This document shows positions 22,048 through 33,585 of a stretch of 64,000 nucleotides of DNA, piece after piece. Position numbers and translations under genes: made by a program. The notes under the pieces are model-generated. The model searched no databases and was not told the origin of the DNA. It worked only from the letters and a program-made list of their open reading frames with translations. The stretch spans positions 84,633 to 148,632 of the forward strand of contig MNCI01006121.1 of assembly GCA_015680685.1 (NCBI GenBank). The letters run 5' to 3'. Position 1 is the stretch's first letter. Each line of letters opens with the position of its first letter. Origin of the DNA: Gnetum montanum (taxonomy: Eukaryota; Streptophyta; Gnetopsida; Gnetales; Gnetaceae).

Positions 22048-23330
22048 TTATTCTATGACATAAGAGCCTTGTTGAAGGTTATTTTTAAGAGCTAACACTT
22101 CTAATAGATTGTTGTTATGTAATCCATCAGTTATGGGATAAGTTGGATCACTTAGTTCTACAAGTTTATCTTCTCCAAGTTCCTCAATGAGATGTTGATG
22201 ATATAACTTAAGTCTTTGTCCATTAACTAAGAATGTAGTTGAGGAATCATCAATAGATGATATGAGAATGCTTTCGTTATCATGGGTTTGGATAACTAAA
22301 TAAGGGCCTTCCCACCTAGTTGTTAACTTCCCTGAAAATTTATGTAATCTCATAATATAAAGAAGAACTTTATCATCTATAGAAAAGTGTTTTTTAAAGA
22401 TATTCTTATCATGTAATATCTTTATTTGTTTCTTTAACATTTTTTGTTTATCAAGATTATGTAGCCACATTTCATCAAGTTCATGAAGTTGGTTGATTTA
22501 AGCAACCTGGTTCATGTCTTCATCAAAGTTGAGTTGTTGGGCTAACCATAAAGATTGATATTTAAGTTCAACAGGTAATAGAAATAACTTATCAAAAACC
22601 AATTGATAAGGTGAATATCCTAAACTTGGTTTATAGGTAATCTAATAAGCCCAAAGTACATCTTGTAATTTTTTAGACCAATCCTCTCCTTTAGTACATA
22701 CAATTTTTGTTAATATATTCGAGATAATTCTATTAGCATTCTCTACATAGTCATTTGTTCAAGGATGATAGGCAGTAGCTATTTTATGTTGGATACCACA
22801 AGACTTAAGGAAATTTTTCATGATTTTATTGACAAAATGGGTTCTTTGATCACTAATGATTGCCCATGGAGTTCCAAAACGTGTTAGAATATTTTCTCTA
22901 AGGAATGCTACAACAACCTTAATATCATTTATTGGGATGGTTTTTGCTTCTACCTATTTAGTCACATAGTTAATACAAACTAAAATGTATTGACATCTAG
23001 TAGATAGTGGAAATGGTCCTAAAAAGTGTATACCCCACACATCAAATGGTTATGTTATTAAAATTGATTTTTAAGGGAATTTCATGTCTTTTTGCTATGG
23101 CTTCCATTCCTTGACATTATCATATTCTTGCACATACTTATGTATATCTTTGAAAATTAAGGGCTAATAAAATCCAGTTTGAAGGATTTTAATAGCGGTG
23201 TGTTTGCTATTAAAGTTACCACCCCTTAAATCATCATGGCACATTTGTAGAATTTCTTGTTGTTCATTCTCAGCGACACATCCTCTTACTAAGTTATCCT
23301 TACAAATTTGATAGAGATATGGACTACTCC
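22048..23330 (-). pseudogene. Athila integrase
   Basis: The C-terminal part is an open frame (22470-22048, 140 codons) with 'MRLHKFSGKLTTRWEGPYLV' and 'FLVNGQRLKLYHQHLIEELG', the standard Athila integrase tail. Upstream, in the core region (about 22640-23000), the minus strand reads 'RFGTPWAIISDQ.THFVNK' and 'VENANRIISNILTKIV', which contain the second Asp and the Glu of the DDE triad. Several stops interrupt the core. Integrase would insert the cDNA into chromosomes. Confidence 0.85.
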
Positions 23331-23379
23331 ATATGTACCTAGATATGGTGCATAAGAAAGATTTGTTTTCTTCCTTAGT

Positions 23380-23814
23380 CTAATTGGTAGGGGTTTTCAT
23401 AATGGTTAGATAGTTAGCTATATCAACATACCAAGGATCCTTTCTTGTAGAAAAAAGTTGTTCATTAGGAAATTCATCATGAAAGACTCCTTGTTTTTGA
23501 TTCTCATCAATAGTTTCTAGTCTTGAAAGATTATCTACTACTACATTTTCCTTTCCTCTTTTATCTAAAATATCTAGGTCAAACAATTAAAGTAATAAGC
23601 AGCATCTCATTATTCTTTCATTTTCTATTTTTTTGGTAGCTAAGAATTTAATGGCTAAATGATTAGTATATACTATAGTTTTATATCCTATTAAATAATG
23701 TCTAAATTTATCTACAACATATACAATAGCTAATAATTATTTTTCTGTAGTTGTATAGTTTACTTGGAATTGGTCTAAACTTTTGGACACATAATAAAAC
23801 ACTCATGGTTTATG
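23380..23814 (-). pseudogene. Athila RNase H, C-terminal part (left of E2)
   Basis: Reading downward from 23814: 'FYYVSKSLDQFQVNYTTTEK', a stop, 'LLAIVYVVDKFRHYLIGYK', 'TIVYTNHLAIKF', then 'FDLDILDKRGKENVVVDNLS' (23586-23520). This is the end of the RNase H domain and the connection to integrase. The upstream half lies at 33329-33580, on the other side of E2. The first 138 bp (23676-23814) are repeated at 33332-33469. Confidence 0.85.
23676..23814. repeat. Left copy of the 138-bp duplication flanking E2
   Basis: Matches 33332-33469 with about four differences, including a 1-bp gap. It codes for part of Athila RNase H on the minus strand. Confidence 0.9.
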
Positions 23815-24591
23815 GCCTTCTACGTGATATCGTGTATGCGATATCATGTCCTGCCTCACTGCCTATAAATAAGAGGCGGGTGCACTTGGTTTGCATAGTT
23901 AGTCTTATTCCCTTACCTAAACTCTTGCCTTTTCTCTCTCTTAGAGTTAAAATAATTTCTGCATGTCCATAGTAGGAGTCATAAAGTGAACGGATCTTTA
24001 TTTGAGCATTGTGTACCTAAGCACACCTTGTGTACGGTAATAAAGACGAACTTTGTGATAAACCTTGCAACATACAGAATAGATTAATTAATGTTAATTA
24101 CTGTTACTTAATGCTTTTCTTAGTTAATTAATGATTCTCTCTCACCCTACAACTCTCCTAAGTAAGCACACATAGTACGATCACTTCGAGCATGTGTGTA
24201 ACACTTGGTAACCCAGTAACGATTAGTGTTTGGTAATCCCAGTAGTGTTGCACTAGTTCAGGATGTGTACAGCAAGTGAGAACGAATAGTGGTGTTAGGA
24301 TTAGTTAGAGCCTAGTTAATAAGTAGTCAAATTAAATTAGCTACTTAGTTATCTCTCTCCTCCCTTATTAGTAGAAGGACATAAAAACACATAAAAAGTA
24401 TAAAAATCATATGCCTCAAGTTTACTTAATCATACAATCGTGACATACAAGTAAGCTTGGGAAAATAATGATTGATCAACCCATTCTTGTTCCACAAAGG
24501 TGCATAAGCACTTAGTCTTTGGAATTCAACTGGATCTTGCGTGGACGCTCATATTCATATGGTTGAGCATAGGGATACCTCACCCTCATCA
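23813..24591 (+). repeat. E2 5' LTR, truncated at its outer end
   Basis: Starts at 'tggccttctacgtgatatcg', which aligns 33 bp inside the 3' LTR. Two GATATC cores remain (23826, 23840). A TATA box, TATAAATAAG, is at 23864-23873. Ends CTCATCA, 1 bp before the primer site. Confidence 0.9.
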
Positions 24592-24592
24592 T

Positions 24593-24610
24593 TGGTGCCA
24601 TTGTCGGGGA
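24593..24610 (+). promoter_or_regulatory. E2 primer binding site, tRNA-Asp type
   Basis: TGGTGCCATTGTCGGGGA matches the perfect complement of tRNA-Asp (TGGCGCCGTTGCCGGGGA) at 15 of 18 bases. All three differences are C-to-T or G-to-A. Confidence 0.9.
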
Positions 24611-24729
24611 CTTTGTTGTTTGTGTGCTAACCAAAACATAGAAAATCTTTCACATTGTTGGAATGAACCCTTGGAGTTGGTTAAGGATAAATAATAAATA
24701 ATAATACATTACACACTAAATAGACGATC

Positions 24730-27060
24730 ATGTCTCCTTCTTCGTACGAAAGTGTTTCATCGCCTAGGTCCAATACAAGGAATAATCAAAGGCGTAGTAC
24801 ACATGATAATACACTAGTCCCTCAATAGTTTTGTGTGGTATATATTCATCCTAATAAATATGTATTGAACTTTACCTTTATCCTCCACCAGGATGAACAA
24901 CTGCATTGGTAAGATTTAGAAAGTAACATAGTGTTACCCTCCTGATTGCTTTGTCTTAGGCATGCTTCTTCGTGATCTCACACGAATTGGTATGCAGTAC
25001 TCATAGGCTGAGTACATTGTGCATGATCATGACTCGAGAGAGTATCGATCCACAAAGGCACAATGTCAAAGGGACTTACAATAGGAGAGACATCATGAAT
25101 CCATGAAGGAAAAGTTATCGCAAAACATCCCACATGTCCTAAGCGAAAATGAGGGTGGTGAACCTACCTCAGGCAATCGCCCACACAATGATGTTCCTCC
25201 CGTTAACTTTGGTCAAGGGGTTGTGTACCAAAATCTTTACTCAACTATCCATAACCTGAATTCTAGTACCAAAAAACATAAAGGGTATAAAAAAGGAACA
25301 CGAACACATGATAAAGATGGACATTCCAATCGTAAGTGTGATCGGGGTTGTGACCACTGAAGAGAAGGAAGCAGACATCGACATGATGACGATCCTCCTT
25401 TTTCTTCACTTTTATCATCTCCTTCACCCTTTCCTTCAAGATCTAGACATAGTCACAAGGAAAAAGACCATGAGGATAAGGGTAAGTGAAATTGGAGCTA
25501 TAGACAAAATAGTCAAGAAAGGGGACGAGGGCACTCTAGAGAAACACATCGTGAAAGAAGGGAGTGTAGGGAATAACATAGGCATCATAGATGCCACAGA
25601 TGGGACAATCATAATGAACCCCTACTCACTACTCAAAGTATGCTAGACATAACTAAGGTTGTTAGAATCCCAACAAGGCATCAAAAAGATAGTCGGATCA
25701 AGAGATTAGACATGAACAACATCCCAAAATTTGAAGGGGGGTTCAACACTGATCCTCAAAATCATCTACAAGCATTTCATGATGCATGTGCCTTACAAAA
25801 AATAGAAAAAAAATGGCAAAAATTAAAGTTGTTCCCATAGACACTAGTCAAAGAAGCGAAGAGCTGGTATCAATCCTTAGAATCGGAATCCATTCATAGG
25901 TGGAGTACCATGTTAGAATTGTTCAATGATAAGTACCAAATGTACTCTCGAGTGTCCAACCTACAGAGGAAAATCCAAGGATGGAAACAAGGAATTCATG
26001 AACCCTTGGATGCTGCCATGGGCCACAATTATGCACTGTTACATCATTGTCCTGGCCATGGTTATTCATAGAGGGCTCAGCTACACCATCTCGTAGATGG
26101 GCGTAGGCATGAAATGTGAAGAACCCTTGCGACTTATGCCCAAGGAAGACTATCCAAGCTTAGGATCCATCAAGTTCAAAGATTATTGAAGTAAGTTGCT
26201 AAAGAAGAAGGTGAGTTAAGGAAAAGAGAGACTGTGGAGGAATATAACACAAATCCTTCCCTTCAAAAGAGGGAAGTAAGATTCTGTGAGGATGAAGAAG
26301 AGTCACCACTGAAAGAGATGGTGAATAAGAAAACCTTGCCTATTCAAAAATTAGCATCGGAAGTATCAGCAAAGGTAGACCAAATGTGGGATTTCCTACA
26401 TGATAGATTTCAAACCATTCTCAAAATAGTAGAGGATTCTAGAGAGTAAGGTAGTGATCATAAAAAAAGAAAAAAGAGAGAAATTAAACATGCACATAAC
26501 AAGGGTAAGGGCAAAGTTTTCATTATTGAAGAGGTTGTGGATTCGAATACAGACAATGATAGTGGATGCAAGATATGCCAATATGAGCATCCTAAGGGAT
26601 GTTGCCCTATAATCTCACATTTGTAGGAGTCTGGGGTGTATGCACTCAACTCATGATTAAACAAAAGAAAAACACCCCGAAGGTTACCTTACCCTCAAGG
26701 TAACTCAAGATAGTTCCACCAACCCTTAATGTATTATCCAAGTGGAACTCTGCTACAACCAATCAAGCAGTATCAACAATGGTAGTACCCACAATCATGG
26801 AGAATGCCACCACTAAGCCAACAGTATCCTTACCAGCAACCTAACTCATATGGATATTATGTGCAGTGGTCAGTCTCTCCACATGACTCTACTAGTCACG
26901 CTACTCCTCAACCTCACTACCAAGCTCATGAGTATTATAGGACTCCTTCTCCTAGGGGTGATGTTCCACAAACATACCATCCTTCTCATCTGGCTACACC
27001 TCTTCCACCCTTAACTTTGTTACCACTTTCTCTAGCTATGTAGGGTGAAATCCCTACCCA
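24730..27060 (+). pseudogene. E2 gag
   Basis: Begins at ATG 24730 with 'MSPSSYESVSSPRSNTRN', about 120 bp after the primer site. Blocks in order: 'YVLNFTFILHQDEQLHW' (shared with E1); basic region (25100-25600); core gag 25690-26200 with 'MNNIPKFEGGFNTDPQNHLQ', 'AFHDACALQKIEKKWQKLKL' and 'WYQSLESESIHRWSTMLELF'; then a charged block (26234-26449) matching E1; then 'CKICQYEHPKGCC' (26570-26608), a knuckle with CX2CX3HX4C spacing; then a Pro-, Tyr- and Gln-rich tail (26760-27040). Stops and frame changes are frequent. E1 and E2 gags are close enough to align along their whole visible length. Confidence 0.85.
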
Positions 27061-27124
27061 AACATAGCAACATAATGCCACAAGGGTTGCTAACCCTTAA
27101 CCTACTGTTGGTTCCAACAACCAC

Positions 27125-27660
27125 ATGAAGAAAATACCTTTCTTTAGAACCAATAGTCCAACTAAGCCCTTGCAACCACAAGTGGCTGATTCTTCAACCA
27201 CCTCACTATCACTTGAAGCTTCAGAGCACCCTTCAACCCAAAACCTACACTCAATGCATACAATCATGTTAACTCATGTTGTCACCAATTGGATAAAAGT
27301 TGGTCATCTTCCTAGGAAACTCTCGGATCCTAGGAGTCCTCTGATATATCTACAAATCACTGAAAATGAGCCATGCAAAGCTCTTTTGAATTTAGGTTCT
27401 GGTGTCAGCTTAAATTCTCAAGAAATGTACAAAACCTAGAACCTGCCTCCGCTAAAAAAAAGTAACATTCATTTAGAGTTGGCCAACCAATCCATCACTA
27501 TCCCGTTGGGAATAGTGGAGGACATTGTTACCATGATTTGTGGGTGGTCATACCAAGCTGACTTCCTAGTGATTCAAGTAAACAATAGTAAGGGGGACTT
27601 CCCAATCATAATTGGAAGAGCATGACTAAGCACAATTGATGTGTGCCTAGGAATCTGTGA
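27125..27660 (+). pseudogene. E2 protease region
   Basis: 'PLIYLQITENEPCKALLNLG' followed by 'SGVSLNSQEMYKT' (27340-27436) is the retropepsin start. The catalytic Asp of DLGSG has become Asn (NLGSG), one G-to-A change away. 'WSYQADFLVIQVNN' and 'FPIIIGRA' further on match the second half of the fold, the latter being the (I/L)IGR motif. The protease would have cut the polyprotein; this copy could not. Confidence 0.8.
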
Positions 27661-27910
27661 TCTTTTCCTAGAAATATCAAAGGAAAATACATTTGGAAAG
27701 ATCAAGAAGAAGAAAGTTCCATGCATTGCATACAATGACTCAAGGTGTAATTGCATGCAGAAGTCATGGTTCGTTCAACGTTTAACATTGCCTGCATGCA
27801 ACTAGTGTGCACAATTGTCTAATATACAAAGATGCTTATATGCAGCAACCATAAGATAAGAAGGCACCTAGTGGCTGATAGCTAATCAAGAGAGCAATTG
27901 AACTATATGC

Positions 27911-29080
27911 ATGGAATCAAATGAGGGTTTGACTTATGCTTACATCAATAGCATAGACATATCAGAGCAAGTCCATTGCCAACTTCCAAGTCCTGACCTT
28001 GAAAATATCAATTGGGGGAAGTTGGAAATCCCTGATAAGTTTAAGCAAGAGCCCCTTGAGCTAAAATCATTACCCACAAGTATGGAATACATGTTTCTTA
28101 AAAATGGAAAATCAGTAATTATTAATGTAAAGTTAGCTCCCCAACAAAAAGAAAGACTTCTAAAAGTGATAAATAAATGGTCGAAAGCCTTCACTTGGTC
28201 ATATCCTGAATTAACTTTAATGGATCCTATGATATGCCAACATAGAATTTACGCCAATCCCTCCATGAAGCCTCGAAGAAAACTGCAAAGGCAATTGAAC
28301 CCAAAGCTGAAGCAAGTAGTTAAGGAAGAAATTGAACAACTTGTAAAAGCTAGGTTCATATACCCCATTGTTGATAGCGAATGGGTTAGCCCCTTAGTTA
28401 TAGTGCCCAAAAAGGGAGGCAAATGAAGGATGTGCATAGATTTTAGGCTACTAAATATGGCAACATTCAAAGACCACTTTCCATTGTCATTCGTAGACCA
28501 AGTCTTAGACACCATTGCAGGGCATCGCTACTATAGTTTTCTAGATGGGTACAGTGGGTACAACCAAATACAAATAGCCCCAGAAAACTAAGCCAAGACT
28601 ACGTTCACCAATTCTTGGGGAACATTTGCATACAAACAGATACTATTTGGCTTGTGCAATGCCCCTGCAACATTTCAACAATTAGTTCTAAACATATTCC
28701 AATAATAGATGGGAAATGGTGTGGAAGTCTTCATGGATGACTTCTCCACCTACAAAGCAAATTTTGATCAAGCCTTGGACTGGTTGGAGCAAGTATTAAA
28801 ATGATGTGTAGAAACCAATTTAAGGCTCAACTGGCAGAAAAGCCATTTGATGGTCCAAAAAGGCATCGTACTAGGGCATAAAATTTCATGAACAGGGATA
28901 GAGGTAGACCCCAAAAAGATCAAAGTTATCCAAGGAATTACCCATCAACCAGAAACTATAAAAGATTCATTCCTTGGACACACTGGCTACTACAGAAGGT
29001 TTATTGAGAACTTTTTAAAGGTTGCAAAACCATTGGTTGAATAAATGAAAAAGGATGTACCTTTTAAATGGACCAAGGAA
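27911..29080 (+). pseudogene. E2 reverse transcriptase
   Basis: The open frame 27911-28426 covers the linker and RT start: 'INKWSKAFTWSYPELTLMDP', 'QHRIYANPSMKPRRKLQRQL' and 'DSEWVSPLVIVPKKGGK'. After a TGA (28424), the same frame continues with 'FLDGYSGYNQIQIAP', 'LFGLCNAPATFQQLVLNIFQ', two stop codons, and 'VEVFMDDFSTYKANFDQALD', whose FMDD is the catalytic motif. 'MVQKGIVLGHKIS' and 'HTGYYRRFIENFLKVAKPLV' end the domain. Stops are mostly one transition away from Trp, Gln or Arg codons. Confidence 0.88.
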
Positions 29081-29220
29081 TGGCTTGTAATCTTACAAGA
29101 GTTCGATCTTACAATGATCGATCATAAAGGCACCAAGAACGTAGTTGTTGATCATTTATCTCGATTGTGATGGGACAACAAAGAGGATGAGTAATCAATT
29201 TCTGATTATTTCCTAAATGA
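29040..29220 (+). pseudogene. E2 RNase H, in-frame deletion of most of the domain
   Basis: 'KKDVPFKWTKE' (end of the RT connection) is joined in frame to 'WLVILQEFDLTMIDHKGTKN' and 'VVVDHLSRL', which is the end of RNase H in this superfamily. About 110-125 residues expected between them are missing, including the catalytic Asp-Glu-Asp residues. The join is near 29081. No RNase H activity is possible from this copy. Confidence 0.75.
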
Positions 29221-29299
29221 ACTCTTCTTTGCAGGTGTAGTAAATAATTAATTAACCACAAAGAAAAATTGGTATAGTAGCATTCTCACCTATCTCCTT

Positions 29300-30500
29300 A
29301 CACAACAAACACCACAAGGGTTTGACGTCAAAATAAAACAATAGTTTCTTCACCGAGCCAAGTATTTTATGGAAATCAAGGGGCAACTTTACAAAGTATG
29401 TCCTAATGGCTTGGTTCGATGGTGTGTTCCCGATGTAGATCAACTATGAGTTCTCCAAGACACTCATGAGGGTCCTTGTGGGGGTCATTATGCTAAGAGA
29501 CCAATAGCCATTAAGATCTTGCTTGCATAATATTATTGGCCTACATTGTTTCGAGACACCCATAGTTTCATCCAATCTTTTGAGCACTATCAACATGATG
29601 GGGGGATGACTACTAGAATAGAGGATCGGCAACAATGGATCCAACCTTTAGAACCCTTCAACATTTAGGGAATTGATTTTATGGGGCCAATTACACCAAT
29701 GTCCAATGGAAAAGTTTATATTATTGTTGTCATTGATTACCTTACAAAATGGGAAAAAGCAACTACTATTAAGGATTGTACATCATCCATAGCTACATGA
29801 TTTATTCAACAACAAATCATAAACAGGTTTGGTATGCCTTGTGCACTTATTTCAGATAATGGTACATACTTTACAAGTACAAATTTTTGAAAATTAATGC
29901 AACGCTTAGGGGTTGGAAACAAACTGACTACACCATATCATCCCCCAAGCAAACAGTCAAGCCAAAGTCACCAACAGGGAGATTATGAAGATATTGACAA
30001 GAACCATTAGCAAGTTTAGGCGAGAGTGGAGCACTAAACTAAACGATGCTTTTTGGGCATACCACTCCACATGGAAACTCCCTATAGGCTACTCTCCCTA
30101 TTAGTTATTTTATGGTAAATTACCAATGCTTCCCATTCAAACTAAGCTCTATACACTATCCACAACATGTGACCTCAACCTTGACCTTGATCTAGCACAA
30201 AAATAATGGTTGATGACCCTTAACCTGCTAGATGAGAACCGATTGGCCACCCTGTGATCTAACGAATTATACTAGGCCTTTAATAAACAATGTCATGACC
30301 TAAGAATTAGGAAAGTTAAATATTGACCAGGAGATAAGGTTCTCTACTGGAATCCCACACATGTGCCACAACATATCAAATTTCAAACATTGTGGAAAAG
30401 ACCTTATGTCATCCATGCAACTTTTCCTTCAGGGACCATGATGATATACAAACCCAAGAGCCCGGATAAGAAACTATTGGTCAATGTCCAATAAACCAAA
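29300..30500 (+). pseudogene. E2 integrase
   Basis: The zinc-binding start reads 'LQDTHEGPCGGHYAKRPIAI' (29450-29510). The core follows: 'GIDFMGPITPMSNGKVYIIV' and 'VIDYLTKWEKATTIKDCTSS' (29660-29790), and 'RFGMPCALISDNGTYFTST' (29827-29883), with the first two Asp of the DDE triad. The Glu region near 29960 is in a shifted frame. C-terminal sequence is recognisable to about 30440 ('HDLRIRKVKYWPGDKVLYW'-like in mixed frames). Confidence 0.82.
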
Positions 30501-30529
30501 CCTTTCCATGAGCTTAGAGTAGCCAATAC

Positions 30530-32521
30530 TCATACTACCTCTATTGGTGGACAACCTTGCTGGACAACCTTGATCGCTATTTTAGATCTCCTCCTTCCAA
30601 CTCAATCATGGGGGAGATGGCCACTAATGCTAACCATTCTAAGAGCTTAGCTCTTTTTATATATATTTTTTACACATTTTTTGTTTTACACATTTCTTTA
30701 ATCTTTCTTATTTTTGTTTTACACCATCGTTCACATTTTTACTATTTGTTTGTTTGGTTTATTTACTTTCATTTGTCATACAATAAGTGCTCCTAATGGT
30801 GGATTGAGTAATATACTATTGATTGCTAATGTTTGGTTTTTACCTTTGAATTATGATGCTAATATTATGATATGGTTCATTTAATAAAATAGGCAATGAT
30901 TCCACATCGTCCATTCATCCATTCAACTCTATGGTCTCCCTTGGCTTGGAATTGTACAGTCCTTTTTTTCTAATCAACCTCTTAATAAATTGGTGGCTTG
31001 GTATTTTTCAAACTAGAGGAAGGACTCAATGGTTGAAAAGGATGTGACTTCAAGGGGATTTGATGCATTTGTGCTAACCATTCTCTTGGGTGCTTGGATG
31101 CTTTTTCTTGGGTTTTCTACCATTCTACCATTGATCAAATATTAGGAAGTTGAGTGAATAAAAATAAGTCTTTTCATGGTGTGGTCCTCACATGAAAAAA
31201 ACAGTGGGAATTCAAAGTACACCCCTTAGACATAATCAAGAAATATGGGCTACGAGCACTAGTTATGGCACTGGAAAGACATGTTACCCATACCTAAAAG
31301 TTCCCTCTAACTAAGGCCCTTTCTCACTTCCTGCTTCTCCATCTCACTCTCCCTGGAATGGTGCTGACTCTTTGGGAAAACATTCTTGTTGCTTCAAGGG
31401 GATGGATTGGCCAAGTGTATTGATGCAAGGTCACTGAATGTGGTTGGTTTGAGCCCAGATTTGGAATGAGTTCTACTCAGTCACATTAACCATGACATAC
31501 ACAAGGGACTTTCCACAACTTTGCTCTTGGGATTCCATTCCATTTCTACTCTCCATATTTCTTTCCATATTCCATCTCATTGTCAGTTTTATGATTAATC
31601 CATATCTTGGGTAATGCATTGTTTTTCCTTGGTAAATTCTTGCGGATAATTTTTAACTCTTGCTTTCAAATGACATTCCTAGAGCCTACGGACTCTTTGG
31701 TTTGTGGGTTTATCAGGGCATAAAGGGCATGAGCCTACTTTGGGGAGGATCCACTGGCATTCTTTTTTGGTGTAATTGTTACGTTCTTTCCTTAAACATT
31801 CTCTGCAATCAACCATTTCTCATTTCATCCCCATCTTTGACATCCATTTTATTGGCGTTGCCATTGTTATTTTTCCCATCTTTCTTGTTCCTTATATTTT
31901 TCCATCTTATTGCTATCGAAGGTTCACTCGTAGTCATGGGGGCCCTAGCACAAATTTTTTAATTTCTCCATTCTACTACTAGCCTAACCCCTACACCTTG
32001 GGTAGTTATTAGTTATAAACCTCTAACCTAGTTTCTGCCATAACCACAACCCAGCCAATGCGCTTTATATCAAGGCAAGGTATCAACTGCATTATGGTTT
32101 ACTTATCCTTGCTCATTCGTAACTATGTTGTGTGTGTAGATGGTGATTACATGAACTATGAACTGGAATAGGAGGAAGCACTTAGGATGGACTAGAGTTG
32201 GAACGTTTATGCCAGGAACAAGTCTGGTCACATGGCTATGGATAAACAATAGAAGGTACAATCTCAGCATTGGCAACAACATGCCTCATTTTCTTTTCTC
32301 CCTCTTTTTCTCTTCAAGCTGTCAAGTGAAGGTCTGGATGTCATCCATGTATAGTGTTCACCACAAAGGGCATGAACACCAATGTTATAATATCTTTATT
32401 GATCTATTCACTGGGCACTTTGAGTCTGTTATTCCCTATCACTATCAGTTTTCATTTAGTCAATAATCCCATACCTTCCCAATATTTTTTAAGAAACTTG
32501 AGGATGATTTTTCATTCAGTC
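30530..32521 (+). other. E2 3' noncoding region
   Basis: Nearly 2 kb with only short frames (such as 31660-31962 and 32158-32466) and no recognisable domain. Parts align to E3 (about 40.7-41.5 kb) and E4 (about 48.1-49.5 kb) on the minus strand, for example 'catggtgtggt...gaaaaaaac' near 31180. The last about 80 bp before the polypurine tract ('cccatacctt...aaacttgagg') are also shared. ORFx of E3/E4 is not present here. Confidence 0.6.
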
Positions 32522-32530
32522 GTGGGGGTA
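32522..32530 (+). promoter_or_regulatory. E2 polypurine tract
   Basis: GTGGGGGTA directly before the 3' LTR; the same tract is next to the 3' LTRs of E3 and E4. Confidence 0.85.
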
Positions 32531-33328
32531 TGATGAGCCGCAATATTGCGTACGCAATATCGTGGCCTCCTACGCAATATTGCGTCCTGCCTCATTACCT
32601 ATAAATAAGAGGTGGGTGCACTCAATTTGCATAGTTAGTATTAGTCCCTCATCAAAACTCTTGCCTTTTCTCCCTCTCAAAGTTAGAATTATTCCTTCAT
32701 GCTCACAGTAGGAGTCATGAAGTGAATGGATCTTTATTCAAGCATTGTGTACCTAAGCACACCTTGTGTACAGCAATAAAGACGAACTTTGTGATAAACC
32801 TTGCAGCATAAAAAATAGATTAATTAATGTTAATTACTATTACTTAATGCTTTCCTTAGTTAATTAATTATTCTCTCTCACCCTACAACTCTCCTAAGTA
32901 AGCACACATAGCACAATAACTTCAAGCATGCATGTAACACTTGGTAACCAAGTAACGATTAGCATTTCGTAATCCTAGTAGTGTTGCACTAGTTCAAGAT
33001 GTGTACGGCAAGTGGGAACAGATACTAGTGTTAGGATCAATTAGATCCTAGTTAATAAGTAGTCAAATTAAATTAGTTACTTAGTTACCTCTCTCCTCCC
33101 TTATTAGTAGCAGGACATAAAAACACATAAAAAGTATAAAAATCATATGCCTCAAGTTTACTTAACCATACAATCATGACATACAAGTAAGCTTGGGAAA
33201 ACAACAATTAATCAACCCATTCTTATTCGACAAAGGCACATAACCACTTAGTCCTTGGAATTCAAATGGATTGTTCGTGGATGCTTGTATTCATATGGTT
33301 GAGCATAGGGATACCTCACCGCTCATCA
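32531..33328 (+). repeat. E2 3' LTR
   Basis: 798 bp, TGATGAG to CTCATCA. Palindrome cores lie at 32542, 32556 and 32576. TATAAATA is at 32600-32607. Confidence 0.92.
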
Positions 33329-33580
33329 CTCTAGTTTTATATCCTATTAATAATGTCTAAATTTATCTAGAGCATATACAATAGCTAATAATTCTTTTTC
33401 TGTAGTTGTATAGTTTACTTGGAATTGGTCTAAACTTTTGGACACATAATAAAACACTCATGGTTTATGATCAATCTATTGTCCTTAAACTACCCCTACT
33501 ACTCTGTCACTAACGTCACACATTAGATCAAATGGATAATCTCAATTAGGTGCATTTAATATAGAGGTTATGGTTACTCA
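33329..33580 (-). pseudogene. Athila RNase H, N-terminal part (right of E2)
   Basis: The minus strand reads 'NWDYPFDLMCDVSDRVVGVV' and 'FYYVSKSLDQFQVNYTTTEK' before E2 begins. The first Asp of the RNase H site (CDVSD) is here. The last 138 bp duplicate the left flank of E2. Confidence 0.8.
33332..33469. repeat. Right copy of the 138-bp duplication flanking E2
   Basis: Starts 4 bp after the end of E2 ('tagttttatatcctattaat') and runs to 'cactcatggtttatg'. See the left copy at 23676-23814. Confidence 0.9.
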
Positions 33581-33585
33581 TTTTT

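Larger units (their letters stand above)
23813..33328 (+). mobile_element. E2: TGATGAG-family Ty3/gypsy element with gag and pol
   Basis: The 5' LTR (23813-24591) and 3' LTR (32531-33328) match over nearly their whole length and end CTCATCA. A tRNA-Asp primer site follows the 5' LTR, and a GTGGGGGTA polypurine tract precedes the 3' LTR. Between them are gag, protease, RT and integrase; RNase H is mostly deleted. The 5' LTR lacks its first about 33 bp. Instead of a 5-bp target-site duplication, the element is flanked by two diverged 138-bp copies of Athila RNase H sequence. It lies in the opposite orientation to its Athila host. Confidence 0.9.

Noticed and set aside
23820-23850. CRISPR-like array in the spaced palindromes of the LTRs
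   Set aside because: Spacers are 8-14 bp, repeats 6-10 bp, in a eukaryotic LTR; no cas genes or leader.
25308-25646. 112-codon plus-strand frame after the gag start of E2
   Set aside because: It is an overlapping frame within the basic region of gag, with no independent similarity.
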